Origin: Anaerolineaceae bacterium
GTDB lineage: Bacteria; Chloroflexota; Anaerolineae; Anaerolineales; Anaerolineaceae
Length of the DNA: 19,635 nucleotides
Assembly: GCA_027348305.1 (NCBI GenBank)
Contig: DAIEPS010000011.1
Span: forward strand, 1-19,635
Direction: 5' to 3'
Notes under the pieces: model-generated
What the model was told of the DNA's origin: nothing
The model's input: only the letters and a program-made list of their open reading frames with translations
Databases searched by the model: none
Translations under genes and position numbers: made by a program
In this document: in pieces, positions 8,220 through 14,901 of the stretch
How the letters are laid out: every line of letters begins with the position of its first letter
Numbering within the stretch: position 1 is the stretch's first letter

Positions 8220-9374
8220 TTATACCGTCTGAAAAATATGTGTGATGATATTTGAGCCGCTTCCGCCGATGTTTTGAGACATACCAATACGCGCGCCCTC
8301 TACCTGAGTACCGGCTGCTTCGCCGCGCAGTTGCTGGACAACTTCAACGATCTGGTACATCCCTGTCGCGCCCACCGGATGCCCGCGGGCTTTTAACCCG
8401 CCGCGTGTGGCAATGGGGATCTTACCGGTAGGCGTGATCTCTCCATCTAAAGCCAGTTGAGGACCCTTGCCGCGTTCTGCAAAACCGTTGGCTTCTAGAG
8501 AAAGAGTCGCCATGATCGAAAAGGCGTCGTGCAGTTCAAAAAGATCAATATCCGCTGGGGTAATGCCGGCCTGTGAATAAGCTTGCTTGCCTGATTCATA
8601 AGCTGCCTTGAGCCAGAGCGGATCTTTGCGGTGGTCAATGGCGATGGTATCGGTCGCCGCAGCAGATCCGATCACACGGATAACACGGCGGCCGGCAGAT
8701 TTCACCAGATCGAGCGGCACGACCACGGCAGCAGCCGCGCCGTCGCCGATTGCGGAGGCATCCATCAGGTTGATGGGATCCGCGATCATACCGGCTTTGA
8801 GATATTTCTCTATGCTGGTGGGTTCATGGAACCTGGCAAAGGGGTTATGTACGGCGTTGGCATGTGCATTCACTGCGAATGGCGCAAAAGCCTCTTTTCC
8901 CCAGCCGTATTCGTACATATAACGGCGCATGATCAAGGCATTTAACGCCACAAAAGATAAACCCTGATCGGCTTCCCAATCGGCATCCGCAGCGGTGGCC
9001 AGTTGCGCGGTGATCTCATCGCCGGGGCTGTCGGTCATTTTCTCGACTCCCACGGCCAGCGCGGTTTGCACCTGACCTGAAGCGACTGCCATCACAGCGG
9101 TGCGAAAGCTTGCGGAACCTGAACTGCAGGCAGCCTCAAGCCGGATGGCCTCAGCATGGCGCATTCCGATCCAATCTGCGATGTAAGCTCCCAGGTGCTG
9201 CTGGTGATTTGCCGACCCGGACATCATGTTACCGACATAGACGGTATCCACTCTTTGCAGGCCTGAATCCAGCAAGGCCGAAAGGGCGGCATCCCCGGCC
9301 AATTCACGCAGGGATTTATCCCAGCTTTCATCCACTTTTACTTGCCCAATTCCAATTACGGCGACTTCTCGCAT
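8220..9374 (-). CDS. Thiolase family protein (SCP2/archaeal acetoacetyl-CoA thiolase-like)
   Basis: A 384-residue thiolase-fold enzyme that would condense or cleave acyl-CoA thioesters. The nucleophile Cys83 sits in LEAACSSGSASF, the first conserved His in ELHDAF (H282), and the second in ARGHPVGATG (H332). The C-terminal Cys of classical thiolases (GGxxCGG-type loop) is replaced by IGGSGSN, and the HDCF cysteine of eukaryotic SCP2 thiolases is Ala284, as in archaeal-type enzymes. In archaea such thiolases work with an HMG-CoA synthase and a DUF35 zinc/OB protein; neither is next to this gene. The ATG at 9374 has an AGGA ribosome-binding site 6 nt away. It is the first gene of the minus block leading to the AlkZ-related gene. 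Whether it makes or breaks C-C bonds is not clear. Confidence 0.85.
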   Translation of the reverse strand: MREVAVIGIGQVKVDESWDKSLRELAGDAALSALLDSGLQRVDTVYVGNMMSGSANHQQHLGAYIADWIGMRHAEAIRLEAACSSGSASFRTAVMAVASGQVQTALAVGVEKMTDSPGDEITAQLATAADADWEADQGLSFVALNALIMRRYMYEYGWGKEAFAPFAVNAHANAVHNPFARFHEPTSIEKYLKAGMIADPINLMDASAIGDGAAAAVVVPLDLVKSAGRRVIRVIGSAAATDTIAIDHRKDPLWLKAAYESGKQAYSQAGITPADIDLFELHDAFSIMATLSLEANGFAERGKGPQLALDGEITPTGKIPIATRGGLKARGHPVGATGMYQIVEVVQQLRGEAAGTQVEGARIGMSQNIGGSGSNIITHIFQTV

Positions 9375-9405
9375 AATGAGTCCTTTATGTATTTGTTCTT
9401 CTTCG

Positions 9406-9411
9406 ATTATA
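9406..9411 (-). promoter_or_regulatory. Candidate -10 box of the thiolase gene
   Basis: TATAAT on the minus strand is 31 nt upstream of the ATG, with AGGA between them. No good -35 is seen at the normal spacing. Confidence 0.35.
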
Positions 9412-9653
9412 TCGGTGAACCCTATCAGGAACTATCAAATTATTGGCAATTGTTGAAAAAACAGAACATTAACTAACGCAAAAAGACTAGGGTTTGCCTT
9501 TTTTGAATTATTGAAATTTGTTTTTTGGGCTGATTATCGATGAAAAAAGTCGGTTCTCTTTCATGTGATTAAGTAAACCAGCCTGCTATTTTATCTCTGG
9601 TGGAACTTTCGCAATACTCGGCAAAAAACTTGACATGTGGTTTATACTTAAAA

Positions 9654-9673
9654 CGTAGAATAAAAATTCTACG
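9654..9673. repeat. Perfect 8-bp inverted repeat with AAAA loop
   Basis: The arms CGTAGAAT (9654-9661) and ATTCTACG (9666-9673) are exact reverse complements separated by AAAA. A TTGACA hexamer lies 18 nt before it. TAGAAT inside the left arm would be a -10 only at an unfavourable 20-nt spacing. It may be an operator-like dyad or an RNA hairpin. It has no T-run, so it is not a typical terminator. Confidence 0.6.
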
Positions 9674-9782
9674 ATCATAAAGTCATATTGTTCCTTAAAA
9701 ACTTCATCCAGCGCTATTTCGGTCGATTAAGGTGGAAACTTAAAAAATACTCTATATTTCATCGCGATTTGTGCATTAATTC

Positions 9783-9854
9783 AAATCGAAACAAATAGGT
9801 AAAAATTTGATATTTGTAGCTAAAAAAGTATTTGTTTTTATTTGTTTTCGATTT
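9783..9854. repeat. Long-armed imperfect inverted repeat in the AT-rich spacer
   Basis: The left arm at 9783-9797 (AAATCGAAACAAATA) pairs with the right arm at 9839-9854 over all 15 bases with one bulged base; the arms are 41 nt apart. The interior has further TATTTG/AAATTTG repeats. Possible readings are a structured small RNA, a protein-binding region or the end of a decayed element. Confidence 0.5.
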
Positions 9855-9974
9855 AACCAAACAAAGATTCAAATCACCTTAAAAACAAATGGTTATCTCG
9901 ATAATACAGATGTGCTCCAGCAGTATTACCTTGAGTCTTCCATAATTGGTAAGAATCCAATAGCAGTTGATTAA

Positions 9975-10004
9975 TTGGATGTTGATGCCAGGGTAGCGTA
10001 TAAT
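9975..10004 (+). promoter_or_regulatory. Promoter of the capA-like operon
   Basis: TTGGAT (9975-9980), an 18-nt spacer and a perfect TATAAT (9999-10004) predict a start near 10011 and a leader of about 33 nt. The -35 lies inside the right arm of an ATCCAAT (9955-9961) / ATTGGAT (9974-9980) inverted repeat, a position suited to a repressor. Confidence 0.5.
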
Positions 10005-10005
10005 T

Positions 10006-10040
10006 CGGGTTATCTGACATCAAGAAAGATCGATAACCCG
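10006..10040 (+). promoter_or_regulatory. 9-bp inverted repeat filling the capA-like leader
   Basis: CGGGTTATC (10006-10014) and GATAACCCG (10032-10040) are perfect complements around a 17-nt A-rich loop. The repeat spans from just after the -10 box to 3 nt before the ATG at 10044. As RNA it would form a hairpin (partial on the 5' side if transcription starts near 10011) next to the start codon; as DNA it could be an operator. No ordinary Shine-Dalgarno lies outside it. Confidence 0.55.
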
Positions 10041-10043
10041 CTT

Positions 10044-11702
10044 ATGCAAAACCACAAGAGAATCATTATCGCATTGTGTTTTACTCTCATCCTGGCTTCA
10101 TGTTCGACTGCGCTCAATGGGGTGGCAGCACCATCCACAGGAAGACTTGAAACAAACCCGGCTGGGGTCTCTGCATCTGCCACGCCATTTCAACCTGAGA
10201 AAAAACCGGAAAATATATATTTTTCCTCTTCAGTGCCGCAAGAGTGGATCCAGAAAGTTGGAAATCTTAAGATCACGCAGGACGAGAGTGATGCAGACCT
10301 GATCCTGGATCTGGCGGGACGATCTGACAACCTCCCAAGTTTTGCATCATTTCAACGTGTCTATGCAGTGGGAGCACCTTTTGATACTGCGATGGATGGC
10401 ATCTCCCTGTTGGAATTGCGCGCCATCTGGTCTGTTGGAACCCCTTCAATCCTGGGCTATACCAAACTTATGATGACCGAAGCTACTCAAAAAATGATGA
10501 CTATCCTTTGGGGGCAACCCTTACAGACAGCGGTCACGATTGCCAGTCAACAGGATTTAGCCGCGGAATTGTGGAAGAACACCGATACTTTGGCCATCGT
10601 CCCATTTGAAGATATTGAACCCCGCATCAAGGTGTTAAAAGTAGATGGCATCAGCCCGATCGACCGGCCGATGGATTTGGAAAACTATGGGTTAGTGGCT
10701 CATTATTACCTCACCGGGTCTGAAGAGACAGCGAAGCTGCTGCAGCCTGAGATCGAACAACTTAAAGCTTTGATCCCAGCCACCAACCGCGACGAATCCA
10801 AGATGACCGTGGTGATGATGACCGGCACGACCGCGCTGGCCAGGGTGACATTGAAGAAAATTGAGTTGAACGGCTACGAGTATCCAATTGACCAGGTCAA
10901 GGATTGGTTCCTGAGTGCGGACTTGCGGCATGTGAGCAATGAAGTATCTTTCATGGAAGGCTGCGAGTACACCGATGCGTTCACCATGCAGTTTTGTTCC
11001 AAGCCGGACCAGATCAAGGTGCTTGAGAATATCGGTGTCAATGTGGTGGAATCCACGGGAAACCACATGAATGATTATGGATGGAAACCCTTTGCTTCAA
11101 CACTGCAAATGTATAAAGACCTCGGTTGGTTAAATTTTGGCGGCGGGATCAATGAAGAAGCCGCTCTCCAACCGGCGACCACAGAGGTCAACGGCAACAA
11201 GATCGCTTTTATTGGCTGCAATCCCGTCGGTTTTGAAACAGCCTGGGCTACAGAGTCACGGGCTGGAGCCGCCAAATGTGATTATGAGTGGATGAACCAG
11301 AAGATCACGGAACTTAAATCTCAGGGGTATGTCGTGATCACGACCTTCCAGGCCTGGGAAATAGACAGGCAAATGTATGATGAGTACTACCGTAAGGTCT
11401 TCAAAGACGCGGCCAATGCCGGCGCGGATATCGTCCAGGGGTCCCAGGCGCATGTGCCAATGGGGTTTGAGTTTGTCAATAACAGTCTGATCCATTACGG
11501 GTTGGGGAATTTCCTTTTTGACCAAATGGAACCGCACAATATCCGCGAGTTCTACGACCGCCATATCATATACAATGGTAAGTACATCAGCACCGAACTT
11601 TTAACGGCCACCCTGACGGATTGGTCCAGACCGGTGCCGATGAACGATAAGCAACGCCAATCTTTTTTGGAAGAGTTATTTACTGCCAGTAATATGAGGT
11701 GA
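10044..11702 (+). CDS. CapA-family lipoprotein with N-terminal extra domain
   Basis: A 552-residue lipoprotein. The positively charged start, hydrophobic core and lipobox Leu-Ala-Ser-Cys (Cys20) predict lipid anchoring outside the membrane. A low-complexity linker follows. Residues about 60-245 resemble a periplasmic-binding-like domain. The CapA/PGA_cap metallophosphatase-like domain (about 254-520) has SNEVSF (298-303), GNHMNDYG (339-346), QGSQAHVPMG (465-474) and HYGLGNFLFD (484-493). The usual Gly-Asp of the first metal motif is replaced by TGTTALAR (260-267), and the usual His-pair motif reads GSQAH, so metal chemistry may be altered. CapA itself works in poly-gamma-glutamate capsule synthesis; this relative's role is unknown. 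An in-frame TTG at 9975 would add 23 residues before the signal peptide and overlap the promoter, so the ATG at 10044 is preferred. It is the first gene of the operon, and the cyclase start lies 2 nt after its stop. Confidence 0.82.
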   Translation: MQNHKRIIIALCFTLILASCSTALNGVAAPSTGRLETNPAGVSASATPFQPEKKPENIYFSSSVPQEWIQKVGNLKITQDESDADLILDLAGRSDNLPSFASFQRVYAVGAPFDTAMDGISLLELRAIWSVGTPSILGYTKLMMTEATQKMMTILWGQPLQTAVTIASQQDLAAELWKNTDTLAIVPFEDIEPRIKVLKVDGISPIDRPMDLENYGLVAHYYLTGSEETAKLLQPEIEQLKALIPATNRDESKMTVVMMTGTTALARVTLKKIELNGYEYPIDQVKDWFLSADLRHVSNEVSFMEGCEYTDAFTMQFCSKPDQIKVLENIGVNVVESTGNHMNDYGWKPFASTLQMYKDLGWLNFGGGINEEAALQPATTEVNGNKIAFIGCNPVGFETAWATESRAGAAKCDYEWMNQKITELKSQGYVVITTFQAWEIDRQMYDEYYRKVFKDAANAGADIVQGSQAHVPMGFEFVNNSLIHYGLGNFLFDQMEPHNIREFYDRHIIYNGKYISTELLTATLTDWSRPVPMNDKQRQSFLEELFTASNMR

Positions 11703-11704
11703 AA

Positions 11705-12340
11705 ATGAAGATTTTCGATGTAAGTGTAACCATTCACGAAGGGATGCCTGTCTGGCCGGGAGATGATCCGGTTGTGCTGAAAAGGCGGACCAAAATTGAA
11801 GAAGGCGCTCACGCCAATGTATCTTTCTTGAAGCTCAGCGCTCATACAGGTACGCATGTGGATGCACCGTATCACTTCATCGCCGACGGCTCCAAAGTGG
11901 ATGAAATGCCCCTCGATGTACTGATGGGGCCTGCCCAGGTGGTGGAAGTGCCGGATTCGGTGAAAGTCATCACCGCTGAAGTGATCGCCGGGTTGAACAT
12001 AGCCGGTGAACCCAAACGTCTTTTGTTCAAGACCAGCAATTCACACTATTGGGATCTGACCTCTGATGAATTCCAGACCAGATTCGTGGGGATCGATTTG
12101 AGCGCGTCGGAAGAATTGGTCAGACGCGGTTTCAAACTGGTTGGCATTGACTACCTTTCTGCCTCTCCTTACAAGATCAGTAAACCCACGCATGATGTTT
12201 TGTTGGGTGCCAAGATGGTCATCATCGAAGGCCTCGATTTGCGTGGGGTTGGTGCAGGGCTTTACAATCTGTATTGCCTGCCCCTGAAATTGCACGGCGC
12301 GGACGGAGCTCCAGCGCGAGTAGTGTTGACACAGGATTAA
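11705..12340 (+). CDS. Cyclase-family hydrolase (kynurenine formamidase-like)
   Basis: A 211-residue soluble metal-dependent hydrolase of the cyclase/KynB family (PF04199). The signature HTGTHVDAPYHF (residues 47-58) gives the metal ligands His47, His51 and Asp53. The later block THDVLLGAKMVIIEGLDL supplies the conserved His and Glu, and the N-terminal DVSVTIHEGMPVWPGD is typical of the family. Known members hydrolyse N-formylkynurenine, arylformamides, isatin or other cyclic amides. No tryptophan-degradation genes are seen, so the substrate is open. A GTG at 11699 is in frame, but the ATG at 11705 is better placed after GAGG (11695-11698) and starts the family pattern MKIFDVS. The 2-nt gap after the capA-like stop suggests translational coupling. 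Confidence 0.85.
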   Translation: MKIFDVSVTIHEGMPVWPGDDPVVLKRRTKIEEGAHANVSFLKLSAHTGTHVDAPYHFIADGSKVDEMPLDVLMGPAQVVEVPDSVKVITAEVIAGLNIAGEPKRLLFKTSNSHYWDLTSDEFQTRFVGIDLSASEELVRRGFKLVGIDYLSASPYKISKPTHDVLLGAKMVIIEGLDLRGVGAGLYNLYCLPLKLHGADGAPARVVLTQD

Positions 12341-12366
12341 TTTTGGTTTTGTTTCATATTAAAATT

Positions 12367-12418
12367 CCCTCACCCCGCACCCCTCTCCCAAGCCTGGGAG
12401 AGGGGACGGGGGAGAGGG
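12367..12418. repeat. GC-rich palindromic (REP-like) element
   Basis: The perfect inner stem CCCCTCTCCCA (12380-12390) / TGGGAGAGGGG (12395-12405) has a 4-nt loop. An imperfect outer stem joins CCCTCACCCC (12367-12376) to the CGGGGGAGAGGG-type arm ending at 12418. It lies between the cyclase and the aminotransferase in an otherwise tight operon and lacks a T-run, so it is not a standard terminator. Similar CCCTC/CTCCC palindromes are dispersed in many genomes as I remember, which suggests a repetitive extragenic element. Only one copy is in this window. Confidence 0.7.
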
Positions 12419-12466
12419 CGAGATCAAAAACTTTTATTAGGAATAGTGTTATTTCCGCGAGGCAAA

Positions 12467-13822
12467 ATGATCGATCTTCCTGATGATGATATCCTCCCGC
12501 TTTCCATGGAACATAATTTTTGGACATGGTCAGCACAGTCCAAAGTCAGCCCGATCGCCATCAAACGTGCCAAGGGTGTATATTTTTGGGACGTGCAGGA
12601 CAAACGTTATCTTGATCTGAACTCAATGACCATGTGCGTCAATATTGGCCATGGGGATGAGCGAGTGATCAATGCCATGGTGGACCAGGTGCGCGAATTG
12701 CCTTACGCGGCTCCGGGGATGGCAACCAAACCGCGGGCAATGCTCGGCAGATTGTTGAGCGAGATCTGTCCGCCCGGGTTGACCAAATTTCTCTATACCC
12801 TTGGCGGTGCGGATGCCAACGAGAACGCCATAAAACTGGCTCGGGCTTATACCGGCAAGCACAAAATCCTAGCCAGATACCGTTCGTATCACGGCGCCTC
12901 ATATGGTGCAATCGCCGCCACAGGTGATCCGCGACGGGTGGCCTGGGAACCGACGGTGATGCCGGGTGTGGTGCATTTTCTTGACCCCTATCGTTACCGC
13001 TCCACATTTCACCGCATGAACCCCAATATCAGCGATGAAGAGTTTGCCCGCGATTATTTGAACCACCTCGAAGAGATCATCCAGTATGAAGGACCTGACA
13101 CCATCGCGGCCATCATGATGGAGTCTGTCACCGGTACCAACGGCATCTTCATTCCGCCGGCCGGGTACATGCAGGGGGTACGGAAGTTGTGCAATAAATA
13201 TCACATCGTAATGATCGCAGACGAAGTGATGAGCGGATTCGGGCGCACGGGAGAGTGGTTCGCCGTGAACCACTGGAAGGTTGTACCGGATATCATGACC
13301 ATGGCCAAAGGGTTGACTTCGGCTTACGCCCCGCTCGGGGCAGTGGCAATGAAACCTGAGATCGCAGCCACTTTCAATGACCGCGTGTTTCAGGGTGGAT
13401 TGACTTACAACGCGCACCCGGTATCGATGGCGGCAGCGATTGCCAATATCCAGGTTATCCAGCAGGACCATCTCGTTGAAAGATCCAGGCAAACCGGCGC
13501 CGTTATGGCTGAAATGCTGGCTGAACTGGTTGAGCGGCATGCCTCTGTGGGTGAAGTGCGCTCCATTGGACTGTTTGGCGCCATTGAACTGGTAAAGAAC
13601 AAGGCCACACGAGAACCTGCAGCGCCATTTGGCATGGGCAGCACAGAGATGTCGGCTTTAAAACAGTATTTGCTGGATCATGGAGTGTATCTTTATACGC
13701 ATTGGAACATCATATTATTGATCCCTCCGTTGATCATCACTGAAAGTGAATTGGCCGAGGGGTTTGAAGTGCTTGAAAAAGCGATCGACATTACAGACAA
13801 AATTGCGAAGAATCGGGAGTAA
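12467..13822 (+). CDS. Class III (omega-amino acid) aminotransferase, PLP-dependent
   Basis: A 451-residue fold-type I aminotransferase of class III. It transfers amino groups, usually from omega-amino acids or amines, to pyruvate or another keto acid. ADEVMSGFGRTGEW (251-264) holds the PLP-binding Asp252, and TMAKGLTSAYAPLGA (278-292) holds the Schiff-base Lys281. RYRSYHGASYGA (137-148) fits taurine- or beta-alanine:pyruvate-type enzymes. GGADANENAIKLARAYTG (113-130) is the cofactor phosphate region. The ATG at 12467 follows GAGG at 12459-12462; an in-frame GTG at 12446 would add 7 residues and lacks support. It lies 126 bp after the cyclase, beyond the palindromic element, and 3 bp before trxB. 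The substrate is not decided: taurine, beta-alanine, GABA or a diamine are all possible. Confidence 0.87.
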   Translation: MIDLPDDDILPLSMEHNFWTWSAQSKVSPIAIKRAKGVYFWDVQDKRYLDLNSMTMCVNIGHGDERVINAMVDQVRELPYAAPGMATKPRAMLGRLLSEICPPGLTKFLYTLGGADANENAIKLARAYTGKHKILARYRSYHGASYGAIAATGDPRRVAWEPTVMPGVVHFLDPYRYRSTFHRMNPNISDEEFARDYLNHLEEIIQYEGPDTIAAIMMESVTGTNGIFIPPAGYMQGVRKLCNKYHIVMIADEVMSGFGRTGEWFAVNHWKVVPDIMTMAKGLTSAYAPLGAVAMKPEIAATFNDRVFQGGLTYNAHPVSMAAAIANIQVIQQDHLVERSRQTGAVMAEMLAELVERHASVGEVRSIGLFGAIELVKNKATREPAAPFGMGSTEMSALKQYLLDHGVYLYTHWNIILLIPPLIITESELAEGFEVLEKAIDITDKIAKNRE

Positions 13823-13825
13823 GAG

Positions 13826-14743
13826 ATGGATGTTATTGAAAAAGTTGTGGTTCTTGGTGCTGGTCCGGCGGGACTTTCTGCAGCGTTATACGCTGCACGG
13901 GCAGAATTAACACCGTTGGTGCTCACTGGTTTGGAACCCGGCGGGCAAGCCGCGCTAACCAACACCATAGAAAATTATCCCGGCTTTCCTGATGGCGTGG
14001 GCGGCGCTGAATTGGGTGAGCTCTTTCAAAAACAAGCTGAACGTTTCGGCGCCAGGATAGAATTCGACTCCGTAACGGCCGTGGATTTTAGTTCGCGACC
14101 CTTTAAGATCACCACTTACGCAAGAGAGATCAAAGCGGATTCCGTGATCATTGCCACAGGCGCCAGCCCGGTCAAGCTGAATGTGCCGGGCGAGGATACC
14201 CTGGTCGGTAAGGGTGTTTCTTACTGCGCCACCTGTGACGGATGGTTCTTCAAAGAGAAAAAAGTTACCGTGGTTGGCGGCGGCGACAGCGCGCTTGAAG
14301 AAGCGATCTTCCTGACCCGCTATGCCAGTGAAGTGACCATCATCCACAGGCGTGATGCCTTCCGTGCCGGTGCTCTGCTGCAAAAACGCATGCACGATAA
14401 CCCCAAGATCAAACTGGTATTGGATTCCGTGGTCAAAGAGATCAGAGGCAGCGGTAAGGTCGAGAATCTTTTGATCTCAAATGTGAAAACAGGTAAGGAA
14501 TCCGTATTGGAAACCGATGGCATTTTCATTTTCATCGGTCATACTCCGAACAATGACCTATACAAGGGCCAGCTAGAAATGGACGAACGCGGGTTTATCA
14601 AAGTGGATGCCAAAATGCACACCAGTGTTGAGGGGGTTTATGCCTCAGGTGAAGCCGCGGATTCTGACTTCAAACAGGTGATCACGTCTGCAGGCATGGG
14701 GGCAGCCGCCGCCATTGAAGCAGGGCGTTTCCTGTCTGAATAG
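13826..14743 (+). CDS. trxB: Thioredoxin reductase (NADPH, flavoprotein)
   Basis: A 305-residue low-molecular-weight thioredoxin reductase that passes electrons from NADPH through FAD to a redox disulfide. The FAD-binding GAGPAGLSAA is at 11-20, and GGQ with the ENYPGF motif follows at 39-54. The redox-active CATCD is at 134-138. The NADPH domain has GGGDSALEEA (151-160) and HRRDAFRA (174-181), the expected NADPH-preferring arginines. The last FAD motif reads YASGEAADSDFKQVITSAGMG, with Glu276 where most TrxB proteins have Asp. No thioredoxin or peroxiredoxin gene is adjacent, so the partner is unknown; a ferredoxin-type reductase is unlikely because CATC is intact. The start lies 3 nt after the aminotransferase stop, with GGAG in that gene's end. 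It is the last gene before a terminator. Confidence 0.92.
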   Translation: MDVIEKVVVLGAGPAGLSAALYAARAELTPLVLTGLEPGGQAALTNTIENYPGFPDGVGGAELGELFQKQAERFGARIEFDSVTAVDFSSRPFKITTYAREIKADSVIIATGASPVKLNVPGEDTLVGKGVSYCATCDGWFFKEKKVTVVGGGDSALEEAIFLTRYASEVTIIHRRDAFRAGALLQKRMHDNPKIKLVLDSVVKEIRGSGKVENLLISNVKTGKESVLETDGIFIFIGHTPNNDLYKGQLEMDERGFIKVDAKMHTSVEGVYASGEAADSDFKQVITSAGMGAAAAIEAGRFLSE

Positions 14744-14765
14744 AATTGATCACTCATTCAAAAAG

Positions 14766-14786
14766 ACTCCCTTTCGGGAGTTTTTT
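14766..14786 (+). terminator. Intrinsic terminator after trxB
   Basis: A 6-bp stem ACTCCC/GGGAGT (14766-14771 and 14776-14781) with a TTTC loop is followed by six T residues (14781-14786), 22 nt after the trxB stop. This is a standard rho-independent terminator closing the capA-like operon. Confidence 0.88.
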
Positions 14787-14848
14787 GTTTGGTCAAAACG
14801 ATGAACCGGATTCTTTTGTAGACTTTCCATTCATGCAGCAACTTGGGT

Positions 14849-14881
14849 AACAAAAAGCCACCTGGAAATTCAGGTGGCTTT
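14849..14881 (-). terminator. Intrinsic terminator of the LysM gene
   Basis: An 11-bp perfect stem (arms 14854-14864 and 14871-14881, core GCCACCTG/CAGGTGGC) with a 6-nt loop. Read on the minus strand it is followed by TTTTTGTT. It lies 20 bp beyond the LysM gene stop, so it terminates that gene. Confidence 0.88.
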
Positions 14882-14901
14882 GACTGTGTTCGGGGTTTTG
14901 A

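Larger units (their letters stand above)
9375..9974. other. AT-rich intergenic region without a recognisable gene
   Basis: About 600 bp, clearly more AT-rich than the flanking genes, with stops in all frames and no ORF I can support. It contains the thiolase leader at its left end, a 20-bp palindrome (9654-9673) preceded by an isolated TTGACA (9630-9635), and a 72-bp imperfect inverted repeat (9783-9854). A TTATC-TC-GATAA dyad lies at 9893-9904, and the left arm of an ATCCAAT/ATTGGAT repeat runs into the next promoter. It could carry a small RNA, regulatory sites or the remains of a mobile element. The sequence alone does not say which. Confidence 0.6.

Noticed and set aside
9643..9648. TATACT as a -10 for the TTGACA at 9630
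   Set aside because: The spacing is only 7 nt, far too short for a sigma-70-type promoter.
9975..10043. N-terminal extension of the CapA-like protein from TTG 9975
   Set aside because: It would cover the -35 and -10 boxes and place 23 residues before an otherwise perfect lipoprotein signal.
12367..12418. GC-rich hairpin as an intrinsic terminator
   Set aside because: No T-run follows on either strand, so it is recorded as a palindromic repeat.
12446..12466. GTG start of the aminotransferase
   Set aside because: The ATG at 12467 has GAGG at good spacing; the extra residues match nothing typical.
12899..13540. 213-codon minus-strand frame within the aminotransferase gene
   Set aside because: It is a His-rich antisense shadow of a well-supported PLP enzyme with no start signal.
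13955..14395. 146-codon minus-strand frame within trxB
   Set aside because: Antisense shadow of a gene with all TrxB motifs.
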